Positions 49,323 to 62,910 of a DNA stretch of 64,000 nt are shown in pieces. Under the pieces are notes generated by a model. It had not been told where the DNA came from. It made no database searches and saw only the letters and a program-made list of their open reading frames with translations. The DNA lies in assembly GCA_963513935.1 (NCBI GenBank), contig OY740772.1, positions 16,028,098 through 16,092,097 of the forward strand. Direction: 5' to 3'. The translations under genes and the position numbers were made by a program. Source of the DNA: Aphrophora alni (taxonomy: Eukaryota; Arthropoda; Insecta; Hemiptera; Aphrophoridae). Within the stretch, counting starts at the first letter, position 1, and every line of letters starts with the position of its first letter.

Positions 49323-50529
49323 GAATTCTCAGGAAGGTTCGGGGACTGATTGGACCCCAATAGTTTTATTTTAAACGGTTGAGTTAGATATAGGCTTGCA
49401 GGCTTGACCACAGGTATTACGGTTTTTATAAGTTCAGTTTTAATAATTATTAGTTGTCGTCTAATTTAATTAAATTAACGCATTAAAAGCATGTACATTT
49501 TCACATTTTGATTGAAAACTACTGAATTAACATTTTTAGCGACGATTAATTTTAGTTTTGTGAGAAAGTTTGTGCACAGATTATTAACATGATTATCGTG
49601 GAAAACATTTTTACAAAAGCAAATTAATTGCCAAACAAAAAATAACACCGTAAAAATTCAATTTTTCAGTTTTTAGTTTTTGTTTTCAAAACCCAATTAC
49701 AACTTCATCGACCATAGTAATAAGGTAACCATGGCGACCAAGACGAATCAGTTGGTCAAATATAGAATGTCTGATGGACCGTCTACAAGGTCCTTGTTTA
49801 ATTGTAATTATAGTTTTTGGCAACTCTGCTCCTCCATTTTCCTTGTCATGCCAATTCTGAACTTGAGAATAAACCTAGTACACCTAGTAATACATGTAGT
49901 ATTGAAAATTAGTCTAATATTTTATGCATTTGTTAGTTTGACAAATAATATTAATATAACTCATCCCGATTTTTTTATTAAGCACAACACCAAGATTAAA
50001 TTGAACTAGCAGTTTTACAATTTCCTTACGAAACGTAAAGGTAAATTGGTGATTTTTAATAAACACCCAACCTATCATTTGTATAAAACTAAGTTGTAAA
50101 TTGACAATAATTCCCTATAAAGTTAAGTATTATTTGTTTCAAATGAAAGTTTCGTTTTATTTTCTGCCTATACCTTAGTGACTTTCAATTACAATGTAGC
50201 TGAATTGGTTAGGATCTTTTTTTTTACAATTCACAAAAAATTTAATGAAATCGATTGAGCGGATTTTGAGAAATTAGGTTTTTTATAACTGCTCTATAGA
50301 CGATTGTTTTCTCCTGGTAACTTAAGCGCCGTCGGTTTTGAAGAGGGTGAGACAAATACGATTGATTTAGGTTCTTATGAGATATTTTTTATTAAATTTG
50401 ATAACATTTTAATTTTAGGTTTTGGTCTTCTGATCGCTGCCATCAATTTTGATTTTACATACACACACAAATAAATATAAAATGATCAGTAACGTTTTTC
50501 GAATTCGCATTAGTTTAGCCACAATATAC

Positions 50530-50885
50530 CATTTTATTTTTATAGAAAAACTCATTTTAACTCCAGAAATAGAAAAGATATTTAGTTAAAATTAGGTACA
50601 AGCGTTTTGTATGTTACAATTTACAAGTGTACCAAAAACAAATACTTTATGTTTATAATTTTCAAAATGGCGGGTGTATAAACTTTTAACGTTGAATATA
50701 TACAAAATCGTTAACTCTAAACGGGTGCCATTTTGAAAATTATAAAAGTAAAATATTCGTGTTTTATATAATTGTAAATCGTAACATACAAAATGCTTGT
50801 ATCTAATTTGAACTCAATATCTTATCTATTTCTAGAGTTACAGTGATTTTTTGTAAACAAAACAAAATGGCGGAATGCGACTAAA
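50530..50885. mobile_element. Family C inverted pair (foldback) lacking terminal motifs
   Basis: The left arm (taactccagaaatagaaaag, then acaagtgtaccaaaaaca, aattttcaaaatggcggg) is mirrored by the right arm (gccattttgaaaattataaa, then gaactcaatatcttatct, atttctagagttac). The centre is near 50715. The CAGGGTGT ends are not visible. Confidence 0.6.
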
Positions 50886-52079
50886 CTAAGCCGAATTTGA
50901 AAAAGTTGCTAAAGATTTATGTGAGTTTGGATTTGTAAGGAAAAAGATTTTCCAGTGCTAACTTTGCTTTACCATTTATTGTAGTAGGTGTTAATTAAAT
51001 GTTACTGGAAGAATCAGTCATTTTTAACTAAATTTTAAATGTAAAAAACAAATTATATACACAAAATTGTTTGTATAGGTTATGAGAAATATCCAATTTC
51101 AACAATTAAAAACAGCTGATGAAACGATATCTTAGCTTTTTAAACGTTCTTAAATTTCAAATAGTAAAATCAATAAGAATACATTTCGATATAATCGTAG
51201 ATAAATACATTTTATAATTATGTTTAAATATACGATTACATCTTTCAAAGAGATGTGTCAATTCTTCTGTTGCGATAAACCCATCGAATCGATATAACAA
51301 CTTGCAGACGACAACGCCCTAGCGTATTAATCTAAAATAAACTGGTTCAACTTTATCATATCAGCTGTTACAACCGGAGAGATGTCAACTGGTTTTTAAA
51401 TATCAAACCCTTCCTTGCACAACTCCGCGTTAATAGGACCCACACCCACTTCGACGTTTCAATAGGGCAGAGGAAATTGGAAAAGTTGTAGCAAAAGTTA
51501 ATTCTGTAAATGATTGGACTGGAGTTTGTGATAAAAGGAGTGGTAATTTGAACATGTTATATCAGACACTGTCAACATAACCTTAAAATTAATTTTAAAC
51601 AGCTGATCAGATGAATTTTATATAACTAATAAAACACGAACTGCTCTTTGATACCTTTTTATTTGAGTTTTATATTGAATCGATATTATGTACGTCGAAA
51701 AACCCGTAATTTGTACAAACAACGAGAAAGAAAAACTGTTTCACGGATTTGAAAATAAAATAGTACACAAAGTATTCATCATTCCGAAAACAACGTCGAA
51801 TTCTCACCGATTGAAAGTAAAAACAAATATTTCACAATATTAATCAACAGCAAATATCAATGGCGCCTTGTACTTTTGAACCTGCCTGTATCAAAGTTAA
51901 CAATGAACACAGATAAGGTAATCTATACGACTTGTTATTGAAGATAAAAACCAGCCATACAAGTATTGCGCTAGTACTCGGGGAAAAAACCCACAAGTAC
52001 TATGTGATAAGTATTTCATTATAGGCCTAGCTTGTGATTTTATGTCATCATCCAAGAGAATGATAATCTTAGGAGAGGA

Positions 52080-52535
52080 TAAAAAACTTGTTTTTGTTGG
52101 GAATAAGATATTATAGCCGAAATAAATGTATTAATAATACAATTTGTCGTTAAATTACAACGTCTAATATAGTAATAATAAAAAGCTGGTGTAAGCAAGT
52201 GGGAGGATGTTTAGGCAATTATCAGAACATTATGATTGTTTTTTTCCTATCGATAACTCTGTTATTCCCCAGCCTACAGAACAAAATGCAACAGTAGTGT
52301 TACACCTTTTACCCTAGCTCTAGTTTAATTTCAACTTAATTTGATTTAAAATATGTAAATAGCATATATTTGCGAATTTTGAAAGATTTAAGTGCCTGTA
52401 GCACCTAAACGGTTAGAGATATCTAAAAATATCCCAAGATAAAGAAAGTCTTAATATTATGTGTTTTATCCACAATCGCCATTAAAAATAGGGTTTCATG
52501 TAAGAAATTTAAAGCCGGCCGCAATATTGGAAAAA
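52080..52535 (+). repeat. Family G, copy 1
   Basis: It matches 57100-57760: aaaagctggtgtaagcaagt, taactctgttattccccagc then ctacagaac, ttttaccctagctctagttt and catttaagtgcctgtagc-like. The two copies are about 75-80% alike by eye. No ORF. Confidence 0.65.
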
Positions 52536-54224
52536 TTTCGTGTGATATTAAACATTTGATAACCGTTCACGGCTTAAAATATAAACAAATAGACATATTA
52601 AAAACCAATTATTTCGCCTTAAAACAGATATTTCCAAAAACATAATTCAACTCAATTTTTCGCCTGTGGTGGTGAAGTTAATCGTTCAAACAAATAGAAA
52701 AAGTAACTGTTACTGAAAATAGTTCCTAACAATATTTTCTTTTTACTTCCCACATCTATACGTAGGGTAAAATTCATAATGTACGATGCATAACGAGCTT
52801 CAAATAAATCAGAAATGTGTACAATTTCTAAAACTTTACAGTAGGTAGTTTTTTTTTTTTTTTTGATATTCTCATTATTACAATCTTTTCCAAGCCTCAC
52901 AAAGTTAAAAAAAAAAAATTGAAATAAATTATGTCTTATATTAGTCATGCTACTTTAGTCGCCGTTATTTTTTAAAAACTACATAACTGTCACATAAATC
53001 TTATCAAATAAGATGTAAACAATAGTCAGATACTTACGCTTAAGGACATATCTAGGGACTTTGTTTATAACTCAAAATTTAGCATAGGTATATGAAACTA
53101 AAACAAACAACTATGATTTTCACAAAATCTGCTGAAACGATTTTAATGAAATTTTTTTCAAGTTTAGCCTATAAGGATTAAATAAAATGAATTCGATGCC
53201 AACTCTCCGAAAAATCCCGGTTAGTGAGTTGTCAGTATAAAAAAAAAACCAAACGAAATCGACTGAAAAGGACTGTTATAAAAGACATTTTTCAAAATCG
53301 GCTATACAGATTTCGTTTAAATATTAGTAAAATGTGAAAATCAATAACTCAAAATCGTTTGGAAATATAATTAAAACATATTACGGTATAGGAATAATCG
53401 AAAAAAGTAGATTTTAATCAAATACGAAGCAAATTTAGGTTCTTATTTAAATACTGTTTTCAAAGATGGTGTTCATACTTCATTTTCATTTTCGACTAAC
53501 AATTACGAAAATTAATTTTTGTGTGATTCGTTTTTATTTATTTGTAAGGATGAGCCGAGTGAGAAAGATCTTTTTGGATCGTTTATAATTCTTCACATTA
53601 ACCCGACTGCGCATATTTTCCACGCATCGCCAGCTTATATAACTATTGCAATTCTTTTTAAACCGGGGGCCTTTGTAAAGTAACGTATTGTATTTTCTCT
53701 ATTGGGTCACAGTGCATGCGTCGTCCCACTAAGCCTAATGATGCCGACCTTCAGATATGCACAACAATACTTGATTATTTATATAATTATATGTGCATTT
53801 CTTCTTCCATTTAAGTTACACAATCGATTATGATTTCATCAACGATAAGCAAACCGTTTTAGAAACGCTGTCAAATATTAGTCCTGTTGTGGTCTTGTCG
53901 ATAACAGTGTTTGTTGGTTTAAGGTTACCTTGGGAACGTGTAAAATCGATTTTCTTCGTAATAGTGCCCTTTATATCTGTTTAGAATGATGAATAAAGAA
54001 TGAAATTGGATTGGTCTTCTAAATTTGAAAATCATTTAAAAGCATTGCGATAACTATCTCGTACACCCAATATACAAAACAAACTAATTAAGTTCGAATT
54101 TTAAGATAGAAGTTACAGAAAGATTAGAACTAAGAATTCATATTTTATCAAAATCTGTTCTAACGATTTTCATATATTTTTTTATTAATGTAACTGTAAT
54201 GGAGTTAATTATTTTCCTTTCAGT

Positions 54225-54445
54225 CATCACCGCTTTATAAAAAAAGAAGAAAAGAAAAGAAAATATAGGACCCCTAGCCTTCGAATACTGCAATAGCATC
54301 AAGGTCGGAAAAGAACACCAGTTGGTCAAGAAAGACCGGAGAGGGATCTAGCCCAAGACTACACGAAAAATGTGTAGATCCAGCTAGGTACCCTCGGTGT
54401 TATCAAGCCCGTACTCATAAAAAAGATCCCCCGAGAGTTGGATCG
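54225..54445 (-). repeat. Family A copy, inverse orientation
   Basis: gtcatcaccgctttataaaa, acccctagccttcgaatact, caaggtcggaaaagaacacc, gtgtagatccagctaggtac and tcaagcccgtactca follow the consensus end to end in reverse. This is one of the least diverged copies. Confidence 0.7.
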
Positions 54446-55919
54446 ACACATAATGTATTGATTCCATCTTCCTAAAAAAATATTCTAGAGTTACCGGTAA
54501 AATTGAGATTGAAAAAATCGGCAATCAAGCTGTTATTTAAATTGTTTTAAGCTGTTGTTTTAATTAGCTATACCGACTTCGTTAAAATTTTGTTCAAACG
54601 CGAAGTTTAATGACCCAAACCAGTATGTAAAATCGAAACTAAAAAAAATAAAAAAGATAGTTTTTCTTTTAAATTACTGTTTTGGAAATTTGTAAAATTA
54701 TGGTATAGACAACGTAAATTTGAGCTCTATTTAAATTTTATATACATTAAAAACTTATTTAAATATAATTTTCAAAATGTTTACAAGGTGGGGGGATGCA
54801 AAAAATTGCAACTAAATTTATAATAGTTTATTTTGGGGTTATATAAATATGTAAGGTTAGTGGACTGTTGAATCCCCCCCCACCGTTTCTATTTAAAACA
54901 TATCACATTTTCTTCCTCAGTCCTACCAACTCTAGACACACTAATCTATTTTTAGTTTTTTGTATTCTTGTAAAAAAAACAAGCACATAAAACGTTCTCA
55001 ATAATACGTCATGGAAAAGAAATGTTGAGTTGTTCCTGGCAGCCGCTTGGAGAGCTAGTGTAAGCGTTGCGTCACACATCTAGGTCAGCGAGATACGAGA
55101 AGAGACTAATGTACGCACATGGCCACGCACTACATGCGCCAAAAATGTCTCTCCCTGTCCGCCAGAATAGCAGCCGGTTATGCAAGGTTTTAATCATTGC
55201 ATAGTTGTTTGCTCAATATACTTCGTGAATGCACAGCAGGAACGACAGCCAATCACAATATATATATACATGAATTGGACGTGACTGTTTTATTTAACAC
55301 GCATAATTAAACACTAGGTAAATTAATACGTTAAACACACTCAAATTTACAAAAATCTTTCAGAGATCAGACAGAGAAATAAAAATCTACATTATATTTA
55401 TAAAATGCAATGTCTCTTCGTCAGCTTAAAATCAAGAACTGTTGATCTGATTTTCATGAAATTTTATTTTCAATGTAGGCTAGATAGATTTTAAGCTATG
55501 TTTGATTAAAATTATTTCATAATTTATCAAGTTCTAACAATATTTTTGTGTAAAGAAATTTTCATCAAATTTAACGATTTAAAAAATATTTCCACTAAAA
55601 CATTATTTTGTAAGTAACAAAGTATGATTTGATCGCTCTTAAGTTTGATAATGGTTTGAAATCGGTGAAGTAGTCTCCAAGTTATTCTCTTTTACTGCTG
55701 AGAAATAGTAAATCCATATTATTCGATATATTTCACTGATTTATAAGAGATTTTGTCACTGACAAGGTTGGTATATAATTTCTAAGAAATCGGTGCAGTA
55801 GTTTGAAAATGATAATTCCCAACTCTTGTACTAATTTCTCATACCAAGACAGTTTGTGCCTTACAATGAGTCGGGCATGGCAACCCCAAGGAATTTACAC
55901 CTTACTTAGATTTAATCTT

Positions 55920-56095
55920 CCCTCACGAGCCTACTTATTGTTTAGCAATTCCGAGGTAAACTAGATGGATTTGCACCTTTTTCATGTAGGCTTTTGTTAG
56001 ATTTCTCTCTTTCATATTAGGTCTTTCTTAACCAAATCTTGTTCTCTTATGACCCTGACGAGTATTCTAGAAGTCTCAATTTTAGGATCTTTTTT
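55920..56095 (+). repeat. Family A copy, 3' truncated
   Basis: agcaattccgaggtaaacta, tttttcatgtaggcttttg, ttaggtctttcttaacc and ttgttctcttatgaccctg match family A. The gcgatgatgacc tail is missing. Confidence 0.6.
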
Positions 56096-57099
56096 TAGAA
56101 GTCGATTAAGAACGTGCAACTGAAGATGGTAACTTGTTAATTGAAACGTCGTCTTTGTGGCAAATTGTGTTTACTTTCATTTTTTATGAAAGACCCACAA
56201 ATGTAAAAAATAAAAACGATTTACTATAAAAATGTGCGAGCTCAACAGTTTGACAGAATTCAGGGTAAATTAACGGGAAATGTAATGAAATATTATCTCC
56301 ATTATTTGACGGGAAGTACGTCATGTCCAAATATTTATCGGATTTCATTGCGTCATACGATGGCATGTTTACTATAGTTAACTTTGATTTATACAACTTT
56401 GATTTCATTAATTTAGGTCCTGAATTTGTTATTTGTGTCACAGATTCATCATTTGATAATCGTTGGTCAGGGTCGAATATTGAAAATTATTGGAGTTCGA
56501 TACATCCAGGGTTTGTTGGATGGATACTAGAGGTATTAGACAAATTTTTCATATCCCTTGCCACTTTTTTAATCTGTTTTCTTATTGGAACTCCTATTTT
56601 TTATGACGATTTTGAGTGAAATACATTATATTAACACTTTTTTATTCTTTGATGTTTTTTTTATCTCTAACAGTTTAGGCGCTATAAGCCTTCAAAGTTT
56701 TGAAAATACAATGTTTAATTTCGTACCTAAAATTTAAGGCGTTTTCCGTACCTAAAACAGTTAGACAGATAGACTACAATGTTTACAAAAATATTAAAAG
56801 TATGAAAGCTACTTTTTTTATACTCATGTGGCAAAACTAGAAATTGCAACATTTTTGAAAAATAAATAATTATACTTGTTGTACACTTTATAATTATTAG
56901 GTATTTAAATGATACTCGTTATTGCTTAAAACAGCTGTTATGCGAATCGGCACAGATAAGTTTCTAAAGAAAATCAATAGGAAATCAGTTGAAATGACTC
57001 TTTAAAATGTCTCAACATACGATTTTGTGCAATGTTTCTAGTAATTGTCTAGAACACCTACTGGCTTACACCAGTTTGTAATTACTATTGGATGTATTA

Positions 57100-57760
57100 G
57101 ACTTTGTGAATAAGATATTACAGACGAAACAAATGTAACAATGCTTATTAATACAATTTATACTTAAAAGGTGTAATACAGTAATCATAAAGAGCTGGTT
57201 TAAGCCAGAGGATGTTCAAGACAATTATTACTAGAATATTATGAACTTTGTTTTCCATCCATAACTCTGTTATTCTTCAGCCTACAGAATAAACGTAAAT
57301 AACAGTAGTGTTATTATACGTTTAACTCTAGCTCTAGTTTAAATTTCACCTGAATAAATTTCATCAGAAAAACATGAAATTTTGTCTTTGAAAATAGTTT
57401 GAATTTAAACATTTTCACTGGTCAGTGGATGGATGTTCTAGTTTCTAGACAATTACCAGAAAATTATAATTATATTTTTGTATTGGATAACTCTGTTATT
57501 CCTGAGCCTACAGAACAAACAGAAATAACGGTAGTGTTATTACATCTTTTACCCTGGCTCTAGTTTAAATTTCACCTGATTTAGACTTTGTAAACAGCTT
57601 GAATTTGCGATTTTTCTAAACATTTAAGTGCTTGTAGCTTCTAAACGATTAGATATATCGTAAAATAACCAAGAATGTAATATGTTTTATCGAAAATCGC
57701 CATAAACAAATAGGGGTTCCTATCAGAAATTTTTAAGTTCGCTACCATATTGGAAAATGT
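57100..57760 (+). repeat. Family G, copy 2 with internal duplication
   Basis: The core taactctgttattc..cagcctacagaa...gctctagtttaaatttcacctga occurs twice (57265-57355 and 57488-57575), so part of the unit was duplicated in this copy. It ends about 400 bp before the 17-bp satellite. Confidence 0.65.
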
Positions 57761-58153
57761 CAGTAAAATTTTAAAAAAAATTCAAATACACTTTTTTACT
57801 ACAGAGGAAAAAGTAGGCAAGGTCTATTATATGAAGTTTTTTTTTTTTTTTTTAATCACACTGTATGTGATTGTGCAATGTTTGTCCACGTTTATTTGTA
57901 ATTTGCAAGTAAAAACGATTTCTTCAATTCCAGAACAATTGACGTAGGTTACAGTATATTGTGATATTACACAGGTTTGTTAATACACTCTATACCTCTA
58001 TGCTAATACATGAGAAGATGGTATTGTCTGTCTCAAGGTCTGGGTTGACTTGTTATGGATGGTTTATTTTGCATAATTCCTTGACTAAAGTAGTGTTTGG
58101 CAGGAACTTGAGATATGATACGTTTCCATTTCTAGAGAATAACGTCAGTCCGG

Positions 58154-61100
58154 TACGTTTTATGTATTGATACGTCCTATGTATTGGTACGTTTTATGCA
58201 TTTATACGATCTATGTATTGGTACGTTCTATATATTATTACATTCAACGTATTAGTACGTTCTATGTATTGGTACGTTATATTCATTGGTACGTTTTATG
58301 TATTGGTACGTTTTATGCATTGATACGATCTATGTATTGGTACGTTATATTCATTGGTACGTTTTATGTATTGGTACGTTTTATGCATTGATACGATCTA
58401 TGTATTGGTACGTTCTATATATTATTACATTCTACGTATTAGTACGTTCTATGTATTGGTACGTTATATTCATTGGTACGTTTTATGTATTGGTACGTTT
58501 TATGCATTGATACGATCTATGTATTGGTACGTTATATTCATTGGTACGTTTTATGTATTGGTACGTTATATGCATTGATACGATCTATGTATTGGTACGT
58601 TCTATATATTATTACATTCTACGTATTAGTACGTTCTATGTATTGGTACGTTATATTCATTGGTACGTTTTATGTATTGGTACGTTTTATGCATTGATAC
58701 GATCTATGTATTGGTACGTTATATTCATTGGTACGTTTTATGTATTGGTACGTTTTATGCATTGATACGATCTATGTATTGGTACGTTATATTCATTGGT
58801 ACGTTTTATGTATTGGTACGTTATATTCATTGGTACGTTTTATGTATTGGTACGTTTTATGCATTGATACGATCTATGTATTGGTACGTTATATTCATTG
58901 GTACGTTTTATGTATTGGTACGTTTTATGCATTGATACGATCTATGTATTGGTACGTTCTATATATTATTACATTCTACGTATTAGTACGTTCTATGTAT
59001 TGGTACGTTATATTCATTGGTACGTTTTATGTATTGGTACGTTTTATGCATTGATACGATCTATGTATTGGTACGTTATATTCATTGGTACGTTTTATGT
59101 ATTGGTACGTTTTATGCATTGATACGATCTATGTATTGGTACGTTATATTCATTGGTACGTTTTATGTATTGGTACGTTATATTCATTGGTACGTTTTAT
59201 GTATTGGTACGTTTTATGCATTGATACGATCTATGTATTGGTACGTTATATTCATTGGTACGTTTTATGTATTGGTACGTTTTATGCATTGATACGATCT
59301 ATGTATTGGTACGTTATATTCATTGGTACGTTTTATGTATTGTTACGTTTTATGCATTGATACGATCTATGTATTGGTACGTTCTATATATTATTACATT
59401 CTACGTATTAGTACGTTCTATGTATTGGTACGTTATATTCATTGGTACGTTTTATGTATTGGTACGTTTTATGCATTGATACGATCTATGTATTGGTACG
59501 TTATATTCATTGGTACGTTTTATGTATTGGTACGTTTTATGCATTGATACGATCTATGTATTGGTACGTTATATTCATTGGTACGTTTTATGTATTGGTA
59601 CGTTATATTCATTGGTACGTTTTATGTATTGGTACGTTTTATGCATTGATACGATATATGTATTGGTACGTTATATTCATTGGTACGTTTTATGTATTGG
59701 TACGTTTTATGCATTGATACGATCTATGTATTGGTACGTTATATTCATTGGTACGTTTTATGTATTGTTACGTTTTATGCATTGATACGATCTATGTATT
59801 GGTACGTTCTATATATTATTACATTCTACGTATTAGTACGTTCTATGTATTGGTACGTTATATTCATTGGTACGTTTTATGTATTGGTACGTTTTATGCA
59901 TTGATACGATCTATGTATTGGTACGTTATATTCATTGGTACGTTTTATGTATTGGTACGTTTTATGCATTGATACGATCTATGTATTGGTACGTTATATT
60001 CATTGGTACGTTTTATGTATTGGTACGTTTTATGCATTGATACGATCTATGTATTGGTACGTTATATTCATTGGTACGTTTTATGTATTGGTACGTTATA
60101 TTCATTGGTACGGTTTATGTATTGGTACGTTATATTCATTGGTACGTTTTATGTATTGTTACGTTTTATGCATTGATACGATCTATGTATTGGTACGTTC
60201 TATATATTATTACATTCTACGTATTAGTACGTTCTATGTATTGGTACGTTATATTCATTGGTACGTTTTATGTATTGGTACGTTTTATGCATTGATACGA
60301 TCTATGTATTGGTACGTTATATTCATTGGTACGTTTTATGTATTGGTACGTTATATTCATTGGTACGGTTTATGTATTGGTACGTTATATTCATTGGTAC
60401 GTTTTATGTATTGTTACGTTTTATGCATTGATACGATCTATGTATTGGTACGTTCTATATATTATTACATTCTACGTATTAGTACGTTCTATGTATTGGT
60501 ACGTTATATTCATTGGTACGTTTTATGTATTGGTACGTTTTATGCATTGATACGATCTATGTATTGGTACGTTATATTCATTGGTACGTTTTATGTATTG
60601 GTACGTTTTATGCATTGATACGATCTATGTATTGGTACGTTATATTCATTGGTACGTTTTATGTATTGGTACGTTTTATGCATTGATACGATCTATGTAT
60701 TGGTACGTTATATTCATTGGTACGTTTTATGTATTGGTACGTTATATTCATTGGTACGGCTTATGTATTGGTACGTTATATTCATTGGTACGTTTTATGT
60801 ATTGTTACGTTTTATGCATTGATACGATCTATGTATTGGTACGTTCTATATATTATTACATTCTACGTATTAGTACGTTCTATGTATTGGTACGTTATAT
60901 TCATTGGTACGTTTTATTGGTCCGTATTATGCATTGGTACGTTTTATGTATTGTTTCGTTACATTCATTGGTACGTTCTATGCATTGGTACGTTTCATGC
61001 ATTTGTACGTTTTATGTATTGGAACGTTATATGCATTGGTACGGTTTATGTATTGGTACGTTATATTCATTGGTACGTTTTATGTATTGGTACGTTTTAT

Positions 61101-61755
61101 GTATTGGTACGTTATATACATTGGTACGTTTTATGTATTGGTACGTTTTATGCATTGATACGATCTATGTATTGGTACGTTATATTCATTGGTACGGTTT
61201 ATGTATTGGTACGTTATATTCATTGGTACGTTTTATGTATTGTTACGTTTTATGCATTGATACGATCTATGTATTGGTACGTTCTATATATTATTACATT
61301 CTACGTATTAGTACGTTCTATGAATTGGTACGTTATATTCATTGGTACGTTTTATGTATTGGTACGTATTATGCATTGGTACGTTTTATGTATTGTTTCG
61401 TTACATTCATTGGTACGTTCTATGCATTGGTACGTTTCATGCATTTGTACGTTTTATGTATTGGAACGTTATATGCATTGGTACGTTTTATGTATTGGTA
61501 CGTTTTATGTATTGTTTCGTTACATTCATTGGTACGTTTTATGCATTGGTAGTTTTATGTATTGGAACGTTATATGCATTGGTACGTTTTATGTATTGTT
61601 TCGTTACATTCATTGGTACGTTCTATGCATTGGTACGTTTCATGCATTGGTACGTTTTATGTATTGGAACGTTATATGCATTGGTACGTTTTATGTATTG
61701 TTTCGTTACATTCATTGGTACGTTTTATGTATTGTAACGTTTTATAAATTAGTAA
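58154..61755 (+). repeat. 17-bp satellite/minisatellite array with higher-order organisation, about 210 copies
   Basis: The monomer consensus is TACGTTTTATGTATTGG, repeated head to tail with rare indels. Recurrent variants are B (..TATGCATTGA), C (TACGATCTATG..), D (TACGTTATATTCATTGG), E (..CTATATATTAT), F (TACATTCTACGTATTAG) and G (..CTATGTATTGG). They occur in fixed order: A-B-C-D (68 bp) and A-B-C-E-F-G-D (119 bp), plus A-D pairs (34 bp). These modules alternate as a 187-bp (11-mer) unit from about 58286, then give 170-, 255- and 425-bp spacings further on. From about 60905 the variants change (for example TACGTTTCATGCATTTG and a TTTCGTTACATTC type) and order is looser. The monomer has no forward stop and 17 is not a multiple of 3, so long Tyr/Val/Trp-rich ORFs of up to 358 codons arise in all three forward frames. 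They are artefacts. Confidence 0.97.
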
Positions 61756-62464
61756 TTATTTATATTTTACATTCATTGACACAATGTATATGATATTTTT
61801 ATAGTTTAAACAAGTTATTAATTAAAATCGAGCCACGCGTCTAGGCTGATTTACTTGGGGTTTATTTGTTTTTGAATATGTGCGTGTTGTAAATTTATTT
61901 ATTTATTGGCGTTGTAACTTGTGGAACATTTTTCTTTTTCTCAAATCGTGATAGAAAAGCTAACTTGAATGACACATTAACTTACTTAATGCAACGGTAT
62001 CAATATTTTGAAGTGCCAAATATTTAACAACTTTTATTTTAATTAGGAAACTATTCATCAGGCATTGGCTGAGACTCAAAGCCTATATTCCCGAGTAGTG
62101 AGTCACCAGCATCGATTTGAAATAATATTGCAAGCCGAATGTCGGTCGGTTTGTTTTTGTTTTTATATCTGGAGCGAAGCCAAAATTCTGTAAAACTGGG
62201 CCAACTATCTGCGGATCTCTGCAACTCTTTATTAGGCTGATTTGACAAGACGTGGGACTACGGTTGAGGCATTGCAATATTATCTTACGCTTTTTGTTTA
62301 AATTTTTTTTTTAAATTTTCACTTTTTATTACTTTTCTTATAAGCAATAATTTTATGATTACTTTTAACACTGGAAAGAAGTTCGTTCTGTAAAATGGAG
62401 GTTTTAGTATACATTCACGTCACGTTCCTCTTTTTGAGAACTATTCCAGAATTGTTGTATCCTT

Positions 62465-62645
62465 CAGGTACATACATAGCAATCCCAAGGAATCCTACCT
62501 GGATCTACACTTTTTCATTTAACATAGGATTAGAGTTCTCTCTTCCATTTTTCCAATAAGGTTTCTCATGACCAACTGTTGTTCCCATCTGAACAATCAT
62601 TTCCTTTATAAGACGTTAATGACAAAGAGGGTTTTCTTTAGAAAA
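62465..62645 (+). repeat. Family A copy near the Tob exon
   Basis: gcaatcccaaggaatcctac, ctggatctacactttttcat, aggtttctcatgaccaactg and a degenerate tataagacgttaatgac tail. It lies less than 1 kb upstream of the Tob leader acceptor. Confidence 0.6.
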
Positions 62646-62679
62646 AGAAGCGTTACTTTACTTTTACATTCGTTTTTTT

Positions 62680-62910
62680 ACACGGATTCGGATAATTGTT
62701 TTTCACATTTCATTAAAATTTGAAGAAAATCGGTAGAGTCGATTTTGACACAATAACGTCTTTAAAACGTCCCATCGATTATTGATTTTTCCCCATAACT
62801 CAAAAACCAGGGATTCTAGAGAGATGCTGACGAGTAGCCTATCTTTCGTTTGGATTTTAAAACAGTAAAAATTTGATCAAAATCGTTGTTGCCGTTTCTC
62901 ACAAAGTTTC
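62680..62910 (+). repeat. Family F copy near Tob
   Basis: tttcacatttcattaaaatt, tgaagaaaatcggtagagtc, then ctagagagatgctgacgagt and tttgatcaaaatcgttgttg. Both halves of the family are present. Confidence 0.5.

Noticed and set aside
56184..56619. Overlapping 85- and 98-codon ORFs on opposite strands
   Set aside because: No recognised family, no splice or poly(A) context, and typical of AT-rich chance ORFs. The forward one would merit a database search but is not supported by sight.
58154..61755. 17-bp monomer as CENP-B boxes
   Set aside because: The length matches, but the sequence lacks the TTCG...CGGG core of the CENP-B box.
58154..61755. CRISPR array
   Set aside because: The repeats are directly adjacent with no spacers, and the DNA is eukaryotic.
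60581..61793. Long ORFs of 323 and 358 codons within the satellite
   Set aside because: They are a translation of the 17-bp repeat, open in all three forward frames, with no non-repetitive domain or promoter.
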